This document shows positions 46,837 to 55,546 of a stretch of 64,000 nt of DNA, one piece after another; positions within the stretch are counted from its first letter, which is position 1; each line of letters opens with the position of its first letter. The notes under the pieces are model-generated. The model saw only the letters and a list, made by a program, of their open reading frames with translations. It was not told the origin of the DNA and searched no databases. The position numbers and the translations under genes are program-made. Where the stretch lies: the NCBI GenBank assembly GCA_029237775.1, contig JAQZBR010000004.1, positions 310,001 through 374,000 on the forward strand, in the 5' to 3' direction. Source of the stretch: Bacteroidota bacterium (GTDB taxonomy: Bacteria > Bacteroidota > Bacteroidia > 2-12-FULL-35-15).

Positions 46837-46856
46837 TCATTGCCAGCCGGCAATGA
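46837..46856. promoter_or_regulatory. Operator-like inverted repeat
   Basis: TCATTGCC AGCC GGCAATGA, a perfect 8-4-8 inverted repeat in the divergent region between 46809 (minus) and 46936 (plus). On the minus strand it abuts TGAATTTG, one mismatch from TAnnTTTG, so a bound repressor would block that promoter. Confidence 0.45.
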
Positions 46857-46935
46857 GGGTAATTGGCAAGTTTTTTTATTGCAACACCCTTTCAGCGGTC
46901 AAGCCGAAAACTAAAACTTAACCAAAACAAAAAAA

Positions 46936-47247
46936 ATGAAAAGAAAAAACATTCTCTTAAACATGTTAGCAGGAGCTTTTTGCTTAGTGCTGGCAACATC
47001 CTGCAATGAAAATGGCAACAATGCGAATGACCACGGGACCGACAATGGAACCGAAAACCACTCTACCAGCAATGGAACGGGAACAGGTACAACGGATGGG
47101 ACTACAAGCAACATTGGAACTAACGAAACGAACTCAACCGGCTCGACAGGAAAAGCAATTGAGAACAATTCTACTTCCGGGTCGGGTGTAAGTGATAGTG
47201 CACACACAGGTGGCTCTACAGCTGGAGCAGGCCACACTACTCACTAA
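46936..47247 (+). CDS. Small Gly/Thr/Asn-rich lipoprotein
   Basis: 103 residues. Lipoprotein signal ending LATSC, then NENGNNANDHGTDNGTENHS. The mature part is Gly, Thr, Ser and Asn rich with scattered His and acidic residues and no predicted fold. It resembles the lipoproteins at 43565 and 44101 in plan. Divergent from the TPR/CxxCH gene, sharing its regulatory region. A strong terminator follows 13 bases after the stop. Confidence 0.65.
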   Translation: MKRKNILLNMLAGAFCLVLATSCNENGNNANDHGTDNGTENHSTSNGTGTGTTDGTTSNIGTNETNSTGSTGKAIENNSTSGSGVSDSAHTGGSTAGAGHTTH

Positions 47248-47260
47248 ACAGATTTATTCT

Positions 47261-47293
47261 AAAAGAAGGAAAGGCAACTTTCCTTCTTTTTTT
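47261..47293. terminator. Strong terminator between convergent genes
   Basis: AAAAGAAGGAAAG/CTTTCCTTCTTTT 13-bp stem, GCAA loop, T-run to 47293. Usable from both sides. Confidence 0.9.
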
Positions 47294-47696
47294 ATGCGCT
47301 CATTCTGATAAAATTCATTCTCAGAATTTCGTTGATGGTTTTTACAGTCCCCTGAAAATCTATAGCCTTCAGCATTACACAATATGCTCCAAGTTTCAGC
47401 GCTTCACTCTCGTCAAACACACTAAGGCCATCCGTATAAACTATAACCGGAATATCTTTTAAGACCTTGTCTTTTTTAATTGTTTTCAGAAACGCAACTC
47501 CATTCATACCCGGCATGTTCAGATCAAGCAGTATAACATCTGGATTAACAAATTGCAATTTCTCGAGAGCATCCTGTCCATCAATTGCAGTGCGTAACTC
47601 TACACCCGAATCAGCTTCACCTAATGCTTTCGCGAAGAAGTATTTATCATCCTGATCGTCATCGACCAATAGAATTGATTTAATTGAGTAGTTCAT
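47292..47696 (-). CDS. Single-domain response regulator (CheY-like)
   Basis: 134 residues, a complete receiver: VDDDQDDKYF acidic pocket, phosphoacceptor Asp in VILLDLNMPGMNG, Thr in VYTDG and Lys in VMLKAID. No output domain. Genes of this kind in Bacteroidota often serve orphan PAS kinases or phosphorelays; no kinase is adjacent. A TATTTTTG -7 box lies at 47719-47726. Confidence 0.9.
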   Translation of the reverse strand: MNYSIKSILLVDDDQDDKYFFAKALGEADSGVELRTAIDGQDALEKLQFVNPDVILLDLNMPGMNGVAFLKTIKKDKVLKDIPVIVYTDGLSVFDESEALKLGAYCVMLKAIDFQGTVKTINEILRMNFIRMSA

Positions 47697-47718
47697 AAAT
47701 ATTGTTTTTTTATTAATT

Positions 47719-47726
47719 CAAAAATA
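47719..47726 (-). promoter_or_regulatory. Candidate -7 promoter box for the response regulator at 47292
   Basis: TATTTTTG on the minus strand matches TAnnTTTG, 22 bases before the ATG; no -33 TTG at ideal spacing. Confidence 0.35.
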
Positions 47727-47855
47727 CGTGGAGTAACTCGTAAGGTTTCCTTCTTTCGTTGAACATACTTTTTTAATAGCCATTAACGATTTGAGGTAAG
47801 TTGATTTCAGAGCTTTAAACATTAATTTTTTATATTTACCGGATAAATACAATTT

Positions 47856-48446
47856 ATGATCCACCCACATACTGAATTACGTTTTATAAATGAAACCATC
47901 GGATATGGTGTTGTAGCAAAAGAATTTATCCCTGCCGGCACGATCACCTGGGTCCTTGATGAGCTCGACAGAGAGTTCTCTCCCAAAGAAATTCAATCGA
48001 TGGATCAGGTGTATCAGAATATTCTTGATACATACTCATACCGCAACAATAAAGGAAAATTTGTGCTCTGCTGGGACAATGCAAGGTTTGTTAACCATAG
48101 CTTTCGCTCCAGCTGCGTGTCAACTGCTTACGATTTTGAAATAGCCGTTAGAGATATACATCCGGGTGAGCAGTTAACAGATGACTATGGATATCTCAAC
48201 ATTACTGAGCCTTTTGAAGCGGATGATGAAGGCACCAAAAGAAAGATTGTATATCCGGATGATTTGTTAAGATATGCTGAAGTGTGGGACAAACAGGTAG
48301 CAAAAAACTTCAAGAAGATCCCAAAGCTGGATCAGCCTTTAAAAAATATGCTAAGTAAAAATACCTGGAAGAAGATCATGAATGTGGTTGAAGGTAAAGA
48401 AGCAATGTTATCGATCGCGACCTGCTATTATAAAGGAAAAAAATAA
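47856..48446 (+). CDS. SET-domain protein
   Basis: 196 residues. The SET core is complete in outline: GYGVVAKEFIPAGTITWV near residue 17, NARFVNHSFRSSC (the RFxNHSC-like S-adenosylmethionine site) near 76-88, and GEQLTDDYGYLN near 108-119. The C-terminal part is Lys rich (KNFKKIPKLDQPLKNML). SET proteins methylate lysine side chains; bacterial ones are few and their targets mostly unknown. The histone-like DUF6496 protein at 45445 is a conceivable but unproven lysine-rich target. Confidence 0.8.
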   Translation: MIHPHTELRFINETIGYGVVAKEFIPAGTITWVLDELDREFSPKEIQSMDQVYQNILDTYSYRNNKGKFVLCWDNARFVNHSFRSSCVSTAYDFEIAVRDIHPGEQLTDDYGYLNITEPFEADDEGTKRKIVYPDDLLRYAEVWDKQVAKNFKKIPKLDQPLKNMLSKNTWKKIMNVVEGKEAMLSIATCYYKGKK

Positions 48447-48466
48447 CCCCTGCAGATGCAGGGGTT
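48445..48466 (-). terminator. Terminator for the type A cargo gene
   Basis: AACCCCTGCA/TGCAGGGGTT 10-bp stem, two-base loop; on the minus strand it is followed by a T-rich stretch. It overlaps the stop codon of the SET gene. Confidence 0.75.
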
Positions 48467-48472
48467 AAAGGC

Positions 48473-50458
48473 TTAATGAACAATAAGTTTTTTTGAAACC
48501 TTTTCCTTCTCAGAAAATATATTTACAAAGTATAATCCAGGACTTAGGTTAGTATTCGGAATAGTTACTTCCCTTGAGCCTTTTGTTTTTATAAAGTGTA
48601 TCATCCTTCCTTGAACATCAAAAATTTCCACATTCTTGATCTCAGTTTTAGATTTGATTGTAAGGCTCGATAAAGAGACCATCGGATTGGGGTAAATAAC
48701 TTCTTCTCCCGCGTGATTATCCATCACAGAGGTAATAAGAGAAACATTGCCAATGGTCAGAAATCCATTCGGTAACTGAGCTTGCTGAGAAGTTAAGTTT
48801 CCACTGTTACATGCGCCATTTAAGCCAGCAGGAACATTATTCCAGGCAGAGCCATCCCATTTTGCAATTGTTAAGTCATTACATGATTCTATAGAAAATG
48901 CTGAATCATTCCAGAACAGACCAACTGTAACACTGTCTAAACCTGAAGTTTGTTGCAGCTTCCAATATTCATGGTTACTTACATTACTTAAAGGCGCATT
49001 CATTGAAAGCGTATCAGAGAACCCGTCATTAAAGTATTCAGCTACAAACTCAGCATTGACATTGAATGGCGCACCTATAGCTATCTCCGAAAGTTTGTTA
49101 ACTTTTCCGACAGGAAACACGAAAGCATCATTCCCTTTTTTTACCATTGGCCCGTTTACGAAGCTGCTGTCCGAAAATGTGCTTACAATTGCGTTGTCCG
49201 CGATAATGACGTGATTCACCACATCGGTATTTATTAAGCCGCGATTTAATTCCAGCTCATGATTTACAACTGTCGATTTAGCTAACGAAATGCCTGTTGA
49301 AGAATTATTTATTCTAACATCGTAAAAATTGATGGTATTCGCTCCGGAAACAGTTTGAAGAATACCTCCATTCAATTCAATCAAACCTGTGTTTGTATTG
49401 ATGGTTCCGTTGTTGGTTATATCACCGCTTACTTTAATATCAGGAATAACTTGAGATAAGAATTTACCATTAACAATCAGCAGGGAATTAAATTGATAAG
49501 CTCCTGTCCCTGACAAAATGGTATTTCCATTAAAAGTGATCAGTGAATTATCTCCGTACCATACTCCTGCATTTGAGAATGTATTTGAATTATTTATAGT
49601 TAGTGTGGACGCATCACGATGAACAACACTATCGGTTGCATTTACCAAAGCGATTGAAGGCCCGTTGAAAGTAACATTTGCTGTATCACTGACTTTTGCA
49701 TATAGATTAACTGTACTTCCGGTTTCATTTAAAAGACTTCCATTTATTACAGCGGTTCCGCCCTGCAAGATTAACCGCGGTGTTCCTTGTCCGGGCAATA
49801 CTCCTAACCAGCTAACATTTCCATTCACCGTGAGACTTCCACTTGCCATTTTAAAAGTTGGCTCATAAACACCGAATTCATTTTCAAATCCAAGACCTCC
49901 TGTTACAATGGAACCTCCCTTCATCAGAAATAAGCTGCTACCCGAAAGGTCACCATCGCCTACTGCAATTTCTTCAATCACGTTTACATTTCCACCATTC
50001 ATGATTATCGAAGCGCCAAGCTCAACAATAAGGCGCTGCTGACAGAAGATATTTCCGCCATTCAAATTTACCTGAGCGCCTTCACTGACAATAAATCGCC
50101 CGCTGCTTCCGGAGCCCGAAGCCTGCACTGTACCGGCATTCTGAATTATCTTCGTTCCTTCACCAATAAGTTCAATGCGTCCTGACGCGTTCAGATTATT
50201 ATTGATGCTCACAACAGCCCCGTTTTGGATCACCACCTCGGCCGGAGAAAAAACAGAAGCGCTGGAAATTATCGGACTAGCCTTTGCCCCCGTGTAATTT
50301 AGCGTATCGATTAAAAGATCCTCTCCTGAAAGTGGCCATGAAGACCAGTTTCCCTGATTATTCCAATCAGAGTTAATATTGCCCGTCCAGTTTTGCGACA
50401 AGGCGCACATAGATGTTAAAGCGAAAACGATCGCCAGTTTAAATTTTAAAATTTTCAT
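48473..50458 (-). CDS. T9SS type A cargo with G8/autotransporter-like repeats
   Basis: 661 residues from the ATG at 50458 (MKILKFKLAIVFALTSMCALSQ), preferred for its signal peptide over one eight codons up. The body is a beta-helix-like array of short repeats (IIQNAGTVQASG, VNLNGGNIFCQQ, SIIMNGGNVNV), then a region with LNRGLINTDVVNHVIIADN that is common in such proteins. The last 75 residues are a type A sorting domain: VIYPNPMVSLSSLTI, VEIFDVQGRMI, LSPGLYFVNIF, KKLIVH. Secreted and attached to the surface through the T9SS. Ligand unknown. Confidence 0.88.
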   Translation of the reverse strand: MKILKFKLAIVFALTSMCALSQNWTGNINSDWNNQGNWSSWPLSGEDLLIDTLNYTGAKASPIISSASVFSPAEVVIQNGAVVSINNNLNASGRIELIGEGTKIIQNAGTVQASGSGSSGRFIVSEGAQVNLNGGNIFCQQRLIVELGASIIMNGGNVNVIEEIAVGDGDLSGSSLFLMKGGSIVTGGLGFENEFGVYEPTFKMASGSLTVNGNVSWLGVLPGQGTPRLILQGGTAVINGSLLNETGSTVNLYAKVSDTANVTFNGPSIALVNATDSVVHRDASTLTINNSNTFSNAGVWYGDNSLITFNGNTILSGTGAYQFNSLLIVNGKFLSQVIPDIKVSGDITNNGTINTNTGLIELNGGILQTVSGANTINFYDVRINNSSTGISLAKSTVVNHELELNRGLINTDVVNHVIIADNAIVSTFSDSSFVNGPMVKKGNDAFVFPVGKVNKLSEIAIGAPFNVNAEFVAEYFNDGFSDTLSMNAPLSNVSNHEYWKLQQTSGLDSVTVGLFWNDSAFSIESCNDLTIAKWDGSAWNNVPAGLNGACNSGNLTSQQAQLPNGFLTIGNVSLITSVMDNHAGEEVIYPNPMVSLSSLTIKSKTEIKNVEIFDVQGRMIHFIKTKGSREVTIPNTNLSPGLYFVNIFSEKEKVSKKLIVH

Positions 50459-50547
50459 TATAGAATATGTATATAGATCCAAACTGCAGGATAACCGCGG
50501 TCAGTAATCGTAGAATTAATAAAGGACTTTAATTATAGAAGATAAAA

Positions 50548-50922
50548 TCAGAAAATTCTTGGCGGCTGCCAGATAGATGCCAGGTAAGCAGACTCTATTA
50601 ACTTCTCTTCAGGAAAAAACATTTCATTATGACTTTGCTCAAGAGGTAATATTCGGGTCGAATAAAGCTGTGCTGTTGTGATTAAGCTGAATGATGAACT
50701 TTCATATGTTTTAAATGGGAGCTTCATATCTGTGTGGTTGTCACTTTCATCCCCATCATCTGAAATATAATGCTCCTTAATAAATTCGAAAAAAGTGAGA
50801 CACTTCACCTTCTGTGTTTCCTGAAAATGATCGACCATTACCGAGATTTTCATTAACTGGCTTAATTCGGTGCAGGAAAACAGATAACAGCTGAGAAGTA
50901 ATATAGATAAGGCTTTTTTCAC
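50548..50922 (-). CDS. Small secreted or lipoprotein of unknown function, GTG start
   Basis: 124 residues starting at GTG 50922 (MKKALSILLLSCYLFSC). The signal has a lipobox-like end at Cys17 (LFSC). The mature part includes FFEFIKEHYISDDGDESDNHTDMKLPFK, a pattern I have seen in small Bacteroidota proteins found near metal-export genes, but no such genes are here. A canonical promoter (TTG, 19 bases, TATCTTTG) ends five bases before the GTG, so the transcript may be leaderless. Confidence 0.65.
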   Translation of the reverse strand: MKKALSILLLSCYLFSCTELSQLMKISVMVDHFQETQKVKCLTFFEFIKEHYISDDGDESDNHTDMKLPFKTYESSSFSLITTAQLYSTRILPLEQSHNEMFFPEEKLIESAYLASIWQPPRIF

Positions 50923-50927
50923 TATTA

Positions 50928-50957
50928 CAAAGATAAGAATAGTGAAATAAGTTACAA
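50928..50957 (-). promoter_or_regulatory. Canonical Bacteroidota promoter
   Basis: TTG at 50955-50957, a 19-base spacer and TATCTTTG at 50928-50935, read on the minus strand. Both elements and the spacing fit the -33/-7 consensus. The GTG start begins only six bases past the -7 box. Confidence 0.75.
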
Positions 50958-50965
50958 GGGGGAAG

Positions 50966-51157
50966 TTAAATCTGTTTGAAAAGATCGTGAATACTCTTCG
51001 GGGCTACGAAAGTTTCATTTCGTACCCCTGAATATACAGTTCGACCACATGATGTACACACTTTATCGTTCGAGGCGAGCGCTTTTTTTAATAACGGATG
51101 ACCGCAAGGCTTTTCTCCCCAGGCCTTTTTCAGTTCTTCAATTCTTTCAATAGTCAT
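50966..51157 (-). CDS. Small zinc-ribbon-like protein
   Basis: 63 residues from the ATG at 51157 (MTIERIEELKKAWGEKPCGHP); a start 24 codons up lacks support. It has Cys and His pairs (PCGHP, then CTSCG) that could form one zinc site. No signal peptide, so cytoplasmic. No family recognised. Follows the STAS-like gene on the same strand. Confidence 0.55.
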   Translation of the reverse strand: MTIERIEELKKAWGEKPCGHPLLKKALASNDKVCTSCGRTVYSGVRNETFVAPKSIHDLFKQI

Positions 51158-51262
51158 TTTGGTAAAATTTTCGATCCTAAAGTTAAAATAGCTAACAAGA
51201 AGAAATTTCGTTTTTAGTTGAAATGGCAAAAATTAAAGTCAAAAAGGAATTTTGAATAGCTG

Positions 51263-51664
51263 TTACATATAATTAATAAGCCACTCCCGTGCTTCCTGTT
51301 CATTCTTAAATATTTTCATAGGAAAAGACGGGCTTTTAAGATTAAAGAAAAGATTTGCTAAAAGCCTTCCTAATGCAGAAGTTGAAATTATGGCCATTGC
51401 CTTAATGACATTTTCTAGTTCATCCATAAGTATCTCACGCTCCCGGTTAACTTCTTTGTCAGGACGTGCATAACTGATATCAAATAAAATGCAGATCTTT
51501 TTGTCTTCGTTCGCTTTTTTAAAAAGCGTGAACTGAGAAATCATTCCCTCCCTTGTGTTGTCAATGCCGTTGCTTTTACTCACAGAACACACCATACCCT
51601 CTTTATCGATCCACCACGTAGATGTGTGATCTTCGTTGACTTTAACGCCTTCAGGAGGTTTCAT
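51263..51664 (-). CDS. STAS/SpoIIAA-like cytoplasmic protein
   Basis: 133 residues. The alternating pattern (MVCSVSKSNGID, ICILFDISYARP, IKAMAIISTSALGRLLANLF, MKIFKNEQEAREWLINYM) is that of the SpoIIAA-like/DUF7793 STAS fold found in Bacteroidota. Members are thought to act in regulation, but their roles are not established. Divergent from the MarR gene. Confidence 0.6.
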   Translation of the reverse strand: MKPPEGVKVNEDHTSTWWIDKEGMVCSVSKSNGIDNTREGMISQFTLFKKANEDKKICILFDISYARPDKEVNREREILMDELENVIKAMAIISTSALGRLLANLFFNLKSPSFPMKIFKNEQEAREWLINYM

Positions 51665-51741
51665 GATTCTTTTTTAATTATTGTTGAAACAAATATGCCA
51701 TCGCTATTTATTATTTACAGATATTTGAAAAAAACTCGTAG

Positions 51742-52194
51742 ATGCCCGTCACAAAAGAATTCAGTGTAATAAATGATATCGATACCGACTACGAAAAAGT
51801 ACTTGCGAGTGTTTATTACACCCATTTCTGGTTAAGTGATAAATACACTGCAATGTTTCTGGAGTATGATCTGAGTCCGCAGCAATCGAATGTATTAGGT
51901 TCAGTTCTTTTTTCTCATCCCAAGCCATTAACCCTCACTGAGCTTAAATCCCTGATGCTCGAGAAAAATTCTGATGTATCGCGTATTGTTTCCCGCCTGA
52001 TCACAAAGGGCTATCTTGAAAAAAAATCTAATAAGGAAAATAAACGAAAGATCGAAATTACAATCACTCAAAAAGGAATTGACCTAATGGAGAAGATCCG
52101 CTCTCAGCAGCTTTTCAAAAAATTTACTGCAGGGCTTACTACACAAGAAGCACAGCAATTAGTGAATCTTCTCGCAAAATTACGTGTAGATTAA
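51742..52194 (+). CDS. MarR family transcriptional regulator
   Basis: 150 residues with the MarR winged helix: LSPQQSNVLGSVL, LTLTELKSLMLEKNSDVSRIVSRLITKGYLEKKSNKEN (recognition helix, in part) and the wing RKIEITITQKGIDLMEKI. It acts as a dimeric DNA-binding regulator, often released by small phenolic ligands or oxidation. It has no cysteine in the DNA-binding domain. Its stop overlaps that of convergent ligD. Likely controls itself or the neighbouring STAS gene. Confidence 0.9.
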   Translation: MPVTKEFSVINDIDTDYEKVLASVYYTHFWLSDKYTAMFLEYDLSPQQSNVLGSVLFSHPKPLTLTELKSLMLEKNSDVSRIVSRLITKGYLEKKSNKENKRKIEITITQKGIDLMEKIRSQQLFKKFTAGLTTQEAQQLVNLLAKLRVD

Positions 52195-54944
52195 AGCTCT
52201 TCTAGTTTTATAATTACTTTTTTCAGATCGATCCCTTTTCCAAGCACCGGCTTAAAAATATCGCCTTCAAATTTCACGCGATCTAAGGAATTATGTATTG
52301 TGAAATCTGTCATTTTCAACCCTTTCTTCACCTCATCCCAATGCAATGGCATTGAAACGGTAGCTCCGGGTTTTGGGCGAACTGAATAAGGCGCAGAAAC
52401 AGTCGCCTGAGCCCGGTTCTGCAAAAAGTCGATGTACATTTTTCCTTTTCTTTGTTTCACAACACGTTCGATGCTTGTATACTCAGGAAGCTGCTCATGC
52501 ACGAGTCTCGCTATAATCCGCGCAAATTCTTTTGATTGCTCGTATGTATATTTCGCTCCAAGCGGAATATAAATATGAATCCCTGTAGAACCGCTGGTTT
52601 TCGGATATGAAGGAACACCTATAGCATCAAGTACATCTTTTGTAACCCTTGCGCATTCAATTACCTGCTCAAACGTATTCTTTGCGGGATCAAGATCTAT
52701 GATACACCAATCGGGATAATCTTCAGAGCCGACCCTGCTATGCCATGGGTTCATTTCAATACAACCAAGGGAGGCCATGTATAATAAGCTTGCATCATCT
52801 TTCGCCACCAGATAATTTCTGACGCGGTCATCAGCGTCACTATGATACTCATATGTTTCAATCCAGTCAGGTGCCTTTCCTGTTACATCTTTAAAATAAA
52901 AGCTGTGGCCATTGATGCCATTCGGATGCCTGTTCATCGACTGAGGTCTGTCTTTCAAATAGGGCATTATGTAAGGAGCAACCTGATAATAATAATTGAG
53001 AAGATCACGCTTCGCGATTTTTTCTTTAGGCCAGTATAGTTTATCCAGATTATTGAATTTCAGCTCATGGCCATTTACTTTTTTAACCTGTGATTTTTCA
53101 GTAGGATTTAATAAAGTCTTCCTTTCTTTTTTACCTCTTGAAACGATCATCTTTTTACTGCTGATGATATTCTCTTCTTTAACTGCTTTTTTTACATCCA
53201 CTTCTTTCTCTCTTACAACATCATTAGCATTCTTATCAGTGCGCATTCCCTGAAAAGAAGGATGGCGCATAATACCATCTGTTGTCATCTCAGTGAAACT
53301 TACTTCGCAAACTAACTGCGGCTTTAACCATGTGACACTCGCATGAGGAGGATTCGGCCTGAACCTTGAAGGCTTATTCACATCGGGCAATTCATCGAAA
53401 GGAGGCTTCTTTACAACAAGCGGCTTGAAGAGCTTCATCATTTCTTTCTGAGTCTTATCATTGAAACCTGTCCCGATCTTTCCGGTGTAGATCAGCTTAC
53501 CGTTTTCATAAAAGCCAACCAGGAGTGCGCTAAACAATTTGCTGGTGTCATCATTGATTGTGTAACCGCCAATAACCATTTCCTGACGCTTATTCGCTTT
53601 TATCTTTAACCAGGACTTGCTGCGGTTACCGACACTGTATGTGCTATCTGCTTTCTTTGCGATAATCCCTTCCAATCCCATTTTCTTTGCTGCCTCATAA
53701 AATTCAATCCCTGATTCATTGAAGCTATCGCTCAATTTTATGATTCCACCATCAGGAACAATTTTTTTCAAAACTTCTTTTCTTTCAGTTAAGGGAAGTT
53801 CTGTAAGATCTTTTCCTTCATACCATAGCACATCAAAAACATAAAACAGAAGATCACCATCAGCTTCGCTTCTCCAATTTTGCAATGCACCAAAATCTGA
53901 AATCCCGTTCTCCCCTACCACTACAATTTCTCCATCAACAATAGCATTAACATTCCATTTTTTAAGTGCATCAACTACAGTATAAAATTTTAAGGCGAAC
54001 GATTTATCATTTCTTGATTTCAGTTCGATCTTGCCTTTATTAGAGAGTGCAAGTGCACGGTAACCGTCCCACTTCACTTCATAGATCCAGCCTTCTTCAT
54101 CAAAGGGCTTATCTACAAGTGTTGCAAGCATCGGCTTAAATGAAGCTGGAAATTTTAATGACGGAGCACTTTTCAGAATTGCTTCAACGGGAGATCCACT
54201 TTTCTTATCATTCTTTGCTTTATTTTCTTTTCCCTTCTTTACAGTATTCTTTAATGCCTTCTTATTTTTTTCTGAAGCAGCTCTCACATCACTTCTTTTA
54301 TTCAAAGCAATTTCCTTTTTACTTTTTGAGACGCTCTCTTTCACTCTGTTGGACCCATAAAAATTATCTGTCGTTTTCTCAACCTGCTCGAGTGTTTTTT
54401 TCGAGATCACCGACTTGTTTTTTAATGTGATATCATCCTTCGAAGCATACTTATCATTTACTTTAAAAAGTAACCATCCATTCTCTCCTCTGCCATGTGC
54501 TTTCACAAGTGCGTATTCCCCTTTTAGTTTTTTGCCCTTCATTATAAAATGAAGCTTTCCCGCCTTTAATCCCGCTCTGAAATATTTATCCTCTTCCTTC
54601 TTGTTTTTAAAATCACCTTTTGCCGGCTCATAAAATCCTTCATCCCAGATGATCACAGTCCCCGCTCCATATCCACTGGGAATTATCCCCTCAAAGTTCC
54701 GATAATCATACGGATGATCTTCAACCATCATTGCAAGCCTTTTCACAGAAGGATCTGTTGACGGCCCTTTCGGCACAGCCCAGCTCTTAAGTACGCCTTC
54801 CATCTCCAGGCGAAAGTCATAATGCAAATGAGAAGCAGCATGCTTCTGAATGACAAAACGTAAGCGGTCGCTATCTGCTTTACCTCCGGTTGGTTCCGGG
54901 CTTTCCTTGAAATTCCTTTTTTCTTTATATTTCGTTAATCCCAT
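52191..54944 (-). CDS. ligD: DNA ligase D (multidomain NHEJ enzyme)
   Basis: 917 residues from the ATG at 54944 (MGLTKYKEKRNFKESPEPTG). Domain order is 3'-phosphoesterase (about 10-175, HAASHLHYDFRLEMEGVLKS), a Lys-rich linker, ATP-dependent ligase (about 265-570, motif I EVKWDGYRAL with the adenylated Lys, then VDGEIVV and EGIIAKK), then the polymerase/primase domain (about 640-917, IIDLDPAKNTFEQ and SGSTGIHIYIPL). It repairs double-strand breaks by non-homologous end joining, normally with Ku. No ku gene is in the window. Convergent with MarR; the stops overlap. Confidence 0.96.
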   Translation of the reverse strand: MGLTKYKEKRNFKESPEPTGGKADSDRLRFVIQKHAASHLHYDFRLEMEGVLKSWAVPKGPSTDPSVKRLAMMVEDHPYDYRNFEGIIPSGYGAGTVIIWDEGFYEPAKGDFKNKKEEDKYFRAGLKAGKLHFIMKGKKLKGEYALVKAHGRGENGWLLFKVNDKYASKDDITLKNKSVISKKTLEQVEKTTDNFYGSNRVKESVSKSKKEIALNKRSDVRAASEKNKKALKNTVKKGKENKAKNDKKSGSPVEAILKSAPSLKFPASFKPMLATLVDKPFDEEGWIYEVKWDGYRALALSNKGKIELKSRNDKSFALKFYTVVDALKKWNVNAIVDGEIVVVGENGISDFGALQNWRSEADGDLLFYVFDVLWYEGKDLTELPLTERKEVLKKIVPDGGIIKLSDSFNESGIEFYEAAKKMGLEGIIAKKADSTYSVGNRSKSWLKIKANKRQEMVIGGYTINDDTSKLFSALLVGFYENGKLIYTGKIGTGFNDKTQKEMMKLFKPLVVKKPPFDELPDVNKPSRFRPNPPHASVTWLKPQLVCEVSFTEMTTDGIMRHPSFQGMRTDKNANDVVREKEVDVKKAVKEENIISSKKMIVSRGKKERKTLLNPTEKSQVKKVNGHELKFNNLDKLYWPKEKIAKRDLLNYYYQVAPYIMPYLKDRPQSMNRHPNGINGHSFYFKDVTGKAPDWIETYEYHSDADDRVRNYLVAKDDASLLYMASLGCIEMNPWHSRVGSEDYPDWCIIDLDPAKNTFEQVIECARVTKDVLDAIGVPSYPKTSGSTGIHIYIPLGAKYTYEQSKEFARIIARLVHEQLPEYTSIERVVKQRKGKMYIDFLQNRAQATVSAPYSVRPKPGATVSMPLHWDEVKKGLKMTDFTIHNSLDRVKFEGDIFKPVLGKGIDLKKVIIKLEEL

Positions 54945-55062
54945 ATCCACAACTTTTATTTTGAACAATAAAAATCGATGCCGTTAGCATATTTAAGTAC
55001 CTTCAGCATCTCAGACTGGCACGTAACTAATAGTATAATATTACATTCTAAAACAAATATCA

Positions 55063-55494
55063 ATGGATAAACATGGCCCCATAATTATCATAGAAGACAA
55101 TGCAGCAGATCAGCGTATTTTAACTGAGATCTTTAAAAATCTTGAATTTGAAAATGAGTTATGTTTTTTTAATGATGGCCTTGTAGCTTTAGATTTCCTG
55201 AATACTACAACCAAAGTTCCTTTTCTGATCATCTCCGATATAAATATGCCGAGGATGACAGGATTTGAGTTGCGCCAGAAAATTCACGAGAATGCCGAGC
55301 TTAGCCTAAAGTGTGTTCCGTTCCTGTTCTTCAGTACCGGTTCAGACAAAAATTCTGTTGAAGATGCTTACGCTATGTCTGTACAGGGTTTTTTTAGAAA
55401 ACCTGAAGGGATTGACAAGCTGGAAGCCACCCTGAGAAAGATAGTCGAGTATTGGAAGGAATGTGTAGCTCCCAGTGATTTCAATAATCAATAA
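55063..55494 (+). CDS. Single-domain response regulator (CheY/Rcp1-like)
   Basis: 143 residues. Receiver pocket IIEDNAADQR, phosphoacceptor Asp in LIISDINMPRMTG, Ser/Thr in FFSTG and Lys in FFRKPEG. No output domain. It resembles the receiver at 23193 in length and in its C-terminal WKEC. Faces the MEDS-domain gene, with a shared terminator. Candidate partner for a PAS kinase such as that at 57111, by inference only. Confidence 0.9.
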   Translation: MDKHGPIIIIEDNAADQRILTEIFKNLEFENELCFFNDGLVALDFLNTTTKVPFLIISDINMPRMTGFELRQKIHENAELSLKCVPFLFFSTGSDKNSVEDAYAMSVQGFFRKPEGIDKLEATLRKIVEYWKECVAPSDFNNQ

Positions 55495-55513
55495 TTTACC
55501 GGTAGTTCTTTAT

Positions 55514-55546
55514 AAAAAAAAGGAAGCGATCGCTTCCTTTTTTTTT
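55514..55546. terminator. Perfect bidirectional terminator
   Basis: AGGAAGCGAT/ATCGCTTCCT palindrome flanked by an A-run and a T-run, between convergent genes. Confidence 0.93.
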
